NCBI GenBank assembly: GCA_015487645.1
Contig: WFPH01000181.1
Location: forward strand, 1-9,786
Length of the DNA: 9,786 nucleotides
Source: Thermosulfurimonas sp.
Lineage (GTDB): Bacteria > Desulfobacterota > Thermodesulfobacteria > Thermodesulfobacteriales > Thermodesulfobacteriaceae
Direction: 5' to 3'
This document shows, in pieces, positions 5,995 through 9,786 of this stretch. Each line of letters starts with the position of its first letter. The first letter of the stretch is position 1. The notes beneath the pieces were generated by a model. That model was not told the origin of the DNA. It worked only from the letters and a program-made list of their open reading frames with translations, and did not search any database. Position numbers and translations under genes: made by a program.

Positions 5995-6793
5995 AATCCG
6001 TCGGGCCGGGAAACGACTGGGCTTTGTCCCCACCATGGGTTATTTCCACGAGGGCCATCTGGCCCTCATGCGCAAGGCCCGCGAGCTCGCGGATGTGGTG
6101 GTGGTCTCCGTTTTTGTCAATCCTATCCAGTTCGGTCCGCAGGAGGACTACGGACGCTACCCCAGGGATCTCGAGCGTGACCGACGCCTGGCGGAGGCCG
6201 AGGGCGTGGATATCCTCTTCGTTCCCACGGTGGAGGAGATGTACCCCGAAGGTTACCAGACCTACGTGGAGGTCACGGAGCTATCCAAACCTCTCTGCGG
6301 AGCCCGCCGCCCGGGACACTTCCGCGGGGTAGCCACGGTAGTCCTCAAGCTCTTCAATATCGTGAAACCCCATCTGGCTGTTTTCGGCGAGAAGGATTAC
6401 CAGCAGCTCAAGCTCATCGAGCGCATGGTGCGGGACTTGAACCTGGATCTCGAGATCGTGCCGCACCCCACGGTGCGTGAGCCGGATGGCCTGGCCATGA
6501 GCTCCCGGAACGTTTATCTCAAGCCGGAAGAACGAGAGTCGGCCCTTTCCCTTTATCGGGCGCTTGAACTGGCCCGCAGGAGAGTGGCTGAAGGCGTGAA
6601 GGAAGTGGCCATCCTTCGGGACGAGATCGAAAAATTCATCCAGGCCCATCCCTATACCCGAATTGATTACATTGAATTCCGCGACCCGGAGACGCTGGAG
6701 GAGAAACAGCAGGTGGATGGCCCTACGTTGCTCGCGCTCGCGGTTTTCGTGGGCCAGGCCCGTCTCATAGACAACACCATCCTTCGTCCTTAG
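5948..6793 (+). CDS. panC: Pantothenate synthetase (pantoate-beta-alanine ligase)
   Basis: Joins pantoate and beta-alanine with ATP, via pantoyl adenylate, to make pantothenate for coenzyme A. The 281-residue length is normal. The nucleotidyltransferase HxGH motif is H34-E-G-H37 in FVPTMGYFHEGH, GEKDYQQL is at about 147-154, and the KMSKS-like loop is M184-S-S-R-N188. The ATG at 5948 is preferred because it gives the usual distance of about 25 residues to FVPTMG. An in-frame ATG at 5975 would cut into the first conserved strand. The chosen start lies 47 nt inside the transpeptidase gene, with only a distant AAAGGG upstream, so translation may depend on coupling. Nine nucleotides separate it from panD, whose product supplies its beta-alanine. 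panB is not in this window. Confidence 0.96.
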   Translation: MELIQSVRQMQARADEIRRAGKRLGFVPTMGYFHEGHLALMRKARELADVVVVSVFVNPIQFGPQEDYGRYPRDLERDRRLAEAEGVDILFVPTVEEMYPEGYQTYVEVTELSKPLCGARRPGHFRGVATVVLKLFNIVKPHLAVFGEKDYQQLKLIERMVRDLNLDLEIVPHPTVREPDGLAMSSRNVYLKPEERESALSLYRALELARRRVAEGVKEVAILRDEIEKFIQAHPYTRIDYIEFRDPETLEEKQQVDGPTLLALAVFVGQARLIDNTILRP

Positions 6794-6802
6794 GAGAGAC
6801 CG

Positions 6803-7174
6803 ATGTACCGAAGGTTTCTGAAGAGCAAGCTCCATCGGGTCAGCATCACCGGCAAGGAACTTTATTACGAGGGAAGCCTCACCCTGGCCCCGGAACTGAT
6901 GGAGGCCGCGGGGCTTTCCCCCTTTGAGGCTGTCTGGGTTTACAACCTGGCCAACGGCGCCCGCTTTGAGACCTACGTGATCGAGGGGCGGCCCGGCTCC
7001 GGCGAGGTGGTGCTCAACGGGGCCGCAGCTCGTCTCGGAGAGGTGGGCGATGAGGTCATCATCGTGGCCTACGCCTGGGTGGCCGAGGAGGATTTGCACG
7101 AATTCCGGGTGCGACTGGTCTACGTGGACGAGGGAAACCGGGTGCGGGAGGTAAAGGAGGCCAGTCTCTCTTGA
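6803..7174 (+). CDS. panD: Aspartate 1-decarboxylase, pyruvoyl-dependent
   Basis: Decarboxylates L-aspartate to beta-alanine, the substrate of PanC. The 123-residue proenzyme should cleave itself between G24 and S25 (YYEGSLTL), turning S25 into the pyruvoyl cofactor of the alpha chain. Residues known to be important in the Escherichia coli enzyme line up at the same numbers: K9, R54 and Y58 in NGARFETYVI, and N72 in LNGAAARL. H11 sits in the usual SKLHR opening. The ATG is preceded by TAGGAGAG, in which the panC stop TAG forms part of the ribosome-binding site. Its stop overlaps the rimO TTG start by 4 nt (TTGA). LysC and PanD both draw on aspartate, and both genes are in this window. Confidence 0.97.
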   Translation: MYRRFLKSKLHRVSITGKELYYEGSLTLAPELMEAAGLSPFEAVWVYNLANGARFETYVIEGRPGSGEVVLNGAAARLGEVGDEVIIVAYAWVAEEDLHEFRVRLVYVDEGNRVREVKEASLS

Positions 7175-8475
7175 AGGTCTACGCCGTAAGTCTCGGCTGC
7201 CCCAAAAATCGCACGGACACCGAAAAACTTCTGGCCCAACTTGCGGAACTCGGAGCCGAGCTGGTCCTTTCCCCGGAGGAAGCCGATCTCCTTCTGGTGA
7301 ACACCTGCGCCTTCATCCGGCCAGCGGTGCGGGAATCCATAGACACTGTGCTCGAGCTGGCCGAAAAGAAAAAGTCTGACCAGAGGCTGGCGGTAATAGG
7401 GTGTCTCGTGGCCCGCTACGGTGAGGAAGTGCTCAAGGCCTTCCCCGAGGCTGATCTCTTCTGCGGAATCGAGGCCTTCCGCGAACCGAAAGTCTTCTTC
7501 GAGGACTCCCGGCAATTAGTACTTCGACCTCAAGGCCCAGAGACCACCGGACGGGTGCTAACGGAGAACCCGTTTTACGCCTACCTCAAGGTCACCGAGG
7601 GTTGTCGCCACGCCTGCTCTTTTTGTTCCATACCGCGGATAAGAGGTCCCCTGCGAAGCCGCCCCGAGAAAGACATCCTTGCGGAGGCCCGGCGGCTCGT
7701 CTCTGAAGGAGTGCGCGAGATCATCTTGGTGGGGCAAGATGTCTCCGCCTACGGCCTTGACCGGAAGGAAAGAGCGCTTCCAAGGCTCATAAAGCGCCTT
7801 CTTTCGGAGGTGCCCGGTTCCTTTAGGCTACGCCTCCTCTATCTCTATCCCGAAGGGATAACCCCGGAACTTCTTGAGCTCTTTGCGAAGGAGTCCCGCC
7901 TAGCCCCCTACGCGGACCTCCCCGTGCAGCACGCCCACCCCGAGATCTTAAAAAGAATGCGTCGACCTTACCGAGCCGAGGAGATCCTCGAGCTTATGAT
8001 ACGGTTCCGTAAGGCCCGTCCGGAAATCGGCCTGCGCACTTCGGTCATCGTGGGCTTCCCGGGGGAAGGCGAGGAGGAGTTCGTGACCCTGCTTCGTTTC
8101 CTTTCCCAGGCTCGGTTCGACCACCTGGGGGCCTTCGTCTTTTACCCCGAGGAGGGTACCCTGGCCGCACGGTTTAAGCCCCGGGTGCCTTATCGCGAGG
8201 CCGTAAGGCGGCGCCACCGGGTGATGGCCCTCCAACGCGAGATCTCCCGCGAGAATCTTCGCCGCCGGGTGGGAAGCGAAGATCTGGTGCTCGTCACCGG
8301 CTACGACGCGCGGGGCCGGCCTGTGGGCCACGCCGGCTTCCAGGCCCCGGAGGTAGACGGTCTCACAGTCATCAAGAAGGGGATCGCGGTCACCCCCGGG
8401 GACCTCGTCCGAGTGCGCTTTTTCCGCAGCTTCACCTATGACCTCTGGGCCGAGGCCCTAGAAGTGATCTCCTAG
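7171..8475 (+). CDS. rimO: Ribosomal protein uS12 (S12) aspartate methylthiotransferase
   Basis: Radical-SAM enzyme that adds a methylthio group to the beta-carbon of a conserved aspartate of ribosomal protein S12, near the decoding centre. UPF0004-domain cysteines are C10 (SLGCPKN), C46 (NTCAF) and C78 (IGCLVARYGEE). The radical-SAM CxxxCxxC is C145, C149 and C152, followed by SIPRIRGPLRSRP, a strong RimO signature. GQDVSAYGLD also fits RimO, and the last 60-70 residues form a TRAM domain with QAPEVDG. The 434-residue length is normal. The TTG start at 7171 overlaps the panD stop and has AAAGGAGG 10 nt upstream; it puts MKVYAVSLGCPKN at the family N-terminus. The stop codon overlaps that of hypF on the other strand. 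Confidence 0.95.
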   Translation: MKVYAVSLGCPKNRTDTEKLLAQLAELGAELVLSPEEADLLLVNTCAFIRPAVRESIDTVLELAEKKKSDQRLAVIGCLVARYGEEVLKAFPEADLFCGIEAFREPKVFFEDSRQLVLRPQGPETTGRVLTENPFYAYLKVTEGCRHACSFCSIPRIRGPLRSRPEKDILAEARRLVSEGVREIILVGQDVSAYGLDRKERALPRLIKRLLSEVPGSFRLRLLYLYPEGITPELLELFAKESRLAPYADLPVQHAHPEILKRMRRPYRAEEILELMIRFRKARPEIGLRTSVIVGFPGEGEEEFVTLLRFLSQARFDHLGAFVFYPEEGTLAARFKPRVPYREAVRRRHRVMALQREISRENLRRRVGSEDLVLVTGYDARGRPVGHAGFQAPEVDGLTVIKKGIAVTPGDLVRVRFFRSFTYDLWAEALEVIS

Positions 8476-9786
8476 AAATCATGGAGTGAGGCCCAGACGG
8501 CCTGGCCGTAGGAGAGGCCACCGTCGTTGGGAGGGATTTCTTCGGAGAATATGGGATTAAGGCCCTTTTGCCTGAGGCTTTCCAGGGTGGTTCCAAGTAA
8601 AAGGGCGTTCTGAAAACACCCTCCGGAAAGAGCGACCTCTTTAACCCCGAATCTCCGGGAAAGCTCCGCACAGGCCTCAACCAGAGCTCTCGAAAATCCT
8701 AAATGGAACCTGAGGGCTATGAGCTCATAGGGGACACCTCTTCCGAGATCCTTGAGCACCGCTAGGATGAGATCCCGTCCGGAAAGGAGGCCTGAGTCCG
8801 GATCAAAGCCCGCGGTGTAGGGTTCCTGGTTTTCTTCCACGGCCCCGGAAGCCAGACTCTCAAGCCTCAGGGCCAGATCTCCCTCGTAGTGATTGCGAAA
8901 GCCCAGCCCCAGAAGCACGGCCACGGCCTCAAAGAGCCTTCCGGCACTTGTGGTCTGGGGGGCGTTGATCTTCCTTTCGATCTGCCACTCCACGGCTCGG
9001 ACGCTTTCCTCCGAAAGGCCCTCCACCAGGGTCGCAAGCCTTTTTCCGGCCTCTCGGCCGTAGAAGTCTTTCAGCAGGGCTAGGGCCACGCGCCAGGGCT
9101 CGCGCTCGGCAGCTTCGCCCCCGGGAAGAAGAAAGGGCTCAAGGCTTACCACCCGGCGGAACCTCTCACCCTCAAGGAGAAGGATCTCCCCACCCCAAAT
9201 GGTCCCATCCTCGCCGAGGCCCGCGCCGTCAAGCACCAGGGCCAGGGCCCTTCCGCCAGCCCGGCCCCCAAGGGCGGAGTAAGCGTGAGCCGCGTGATGT
9301 TGAAGGCGGAAGTGGGAAAGCCCCTGGGTTTCAGACATCTCCTCCGCGATTTGAGTGGAAAGGTAGTCCGGATGTAGATCAGAGACCAGGATTTCGGGGG
9401 CCACAGCCAAAAGTCGCCGATAATGATCCAAGGTCCTTTTCCAGAGTTCCAGCGTTTTCAGGGACTCGAGGTCTCCAAGATGGGGGCTAACGAAGGCCTC
9501 TCCTCCCCGGCTCAGGGCAAAAGTGTTCTTGAGAAGAGCTCCCACCGCAAGGAGACCGTTTTTCTCTCTAGGAAGGTCGAGAGGATCCGGAGCCAGCCCC
9601 CGAGCCCGACGAATAACAATCCTGGTCTTCCCTGAAAATCGCACCACAGAGTCATCCACCGGATTCACAATCCGCCGGTCATATAAAAGGAAAAAGTCCG
9701 CTATCCCGAAAAGTCTTTCTAGGGCTTCTTCATTTTCGAAACAGAGAGGCTCCTCGGAAAGGTTCCCGCTGGTCATAACCAGGGCC
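8472..9786 (-). CDS. hypF: Carbamoyltransferase HypF, [NiFe]-hydrogenase maturation (5' part missing)
   Basis: HypF uses carbamoyl phosphate and ATP to carbamoylate the C-terminal cysteine of HypE, the first step in making the cyanide ligands of [NiFe]-hydrogenase. About 437 residues are visible, the C-terminal 55-60 percent of a usual HypF. The visible part opens inside the YrdC-like domain (LVMTSGNLSEEPLC, then VDDSVVRF). The Kae1-like domain follows, with metal ligands in QHHAAH (codons at 9285-9299), VLDGAGLGEDGTIWGG, LSGGCFQNALLL and PPNDGGLSYGQA near the end. The ATG at 9776 is internal: the upstream codons Ala-Leu-Val continue the conserved LVMTSGN, so the gene extends past the edge. 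The acylphosphatase and zinc-finger parts are out of view. In the usual HxR...DDSV stretch a tyrosine (YDRRIVNPVDDSV) stands where I expect histidine. Confidence 0.94.
   Translation of the reverse strand, partial: ALVMTSGNLSEEPLCFENEEALERLFGIADFFLLYDRRIVNPVDDSVVRFSGKTRIVIRRARGLAPDPLDLPREKNGLLAVGALLKNTFALSRGGEAFVSPHLGDLESLKTLELWKRTLDHYRRLLAVAPEILVSDLHPDYLSTQIAEEMSETQGLSHFRLQHHAAHAYSALGGRAGGRALALVLDGAGLGEDGTIWGGEILLLEGERFRRVVSLEPFLLPGGEAAEREPWRVALALLKDFYGREAGKRLATLVEGLSEESVRAVEWQIERKINAPQTTSAGRLFEAVAVLLGLGFRNHYEGDLALRLESLASGAVEENQEPYTAGFDPDSGLLSGRDLILAVLKDLGRGVPYELIALRFHLGFSRALVEACAELSRRFGVKEVALSGGCFQNALLLGTTLESLRQKGLNPIFSEEIPPNDGGLSYGQAVWASLHDF

Noticed and set aside
4942..6793. Frameshifted fusion of the transpeptidase and PanC
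   Set aside because: Both proteins are complete by family length and motifs; a plain overlap explains the arrangement.
6281..7099. 272-residue open frame on the minus strand opposite panC and panD
   Set aside because: It lies wholly antisense to two genes with intact catalytic motifs, shows no family motif, and is explained by codon bias of the real genes.
8472..9776. hypF as a complete 434-residue gene starting at 9776
   Set aside because: The Met belongs to the conserved LVMTSGN motif and the frame stays open to the window edge, so the gene is cut by the window.
1..9786. Mobile elements, CRISPR arrays, tRNA or rRNA genes, defence genes
   Set aside because: No spaced repeats, transposase or integrase motifs, or clover-leaf sequences were seen; coding genes fill nearly all of the window.

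Overview
The window looks like chromosomal core from a thermophilic, anaerobic bacterium, most likely a Thermodesulfobacteriota or Desulfobacterota relative. The reasons are the moderately high GC, the Glu/Arg/Lys-rich proteins, the tight gene overlaps, and the combination of a CooC/AcsF-type nickel ATPase, a [NiFe]-hydrogenase maturation gene (hypF) and citramalate-type isoleucine synthesis. The lineage is inferred from protein style and gene content, not measured. No insertion sequence, phage gene, CRISPR array, tRNA or rRNA is visible.

Layout. The 5' end of an mtaB-like tRNA methylthiotransferase gene lies on the minus strand (1-712) and runs off the left edge. It diverges from a plus-strand operon: a small J-domain protein (770-1075), aspartokinase lysC (1079-2308), citramalate synthase cimA (2305-3906) and a CooC-like ATPase (3906-4673). 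These four genes are joined by a 3-nt gap, a 4-nt overlap and a 1-nt overlap. The 57 nt between mtaB and the J-protein gene hold face-to-face promoter candidates around a short dyad. The operon ends at an 11-bp GC-rich hairpin (4674-4702) shared with a convergent minus-strand gene for a 66-residue exported, lysine-rich, three-cysteine protein (4715-4915) that I cannot name.

A second plus-strand operon starts in an AT-rich patch: an L,D-transpeptidase with an EF-hand-like C-terminal loop (4942-5994), panC (5948-6793), panD (6803-7174) and rimO (7171-8475). rimO meets hypF tail to tail. Their stop codons share the palindrome CTAG, and hypF (minus strand, 8472-9786) runs off the right edge, so only its C-terminal part is seen.

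How the genes work together. lysC feeds the aspartate family of amino acids. cimA makes citramalate from pyruvate and acetyl-CoA for isoleucine. The CooC-like protein probably loads nickel into CO dehydrogenase/acetyl-CoA synthase, the enzyme that makes acetyl-CoA. panD and panC make beta-alanine and pantothenate, the precursor of coenzyme A. The theme is therefore acetyl-CoA/CoA and aspartate-derived metabolism, with added nickel-enzyme maturation (CooC-like, HypF), two radical-SAM methylthiotransferases (MtaB-like, RimO) and one envelope gene.

Most of the window is ordinary biosynthetic and maturation genes, and I do not see a clear new system. The points most worth a second look are the unnamed small exported protein with its own strong expression signals, the EF-hand-like loop on the L,D-transpeptidase, the predicted internal start in lysC, and the CooC-like gene placed inside an amino-acid operon.
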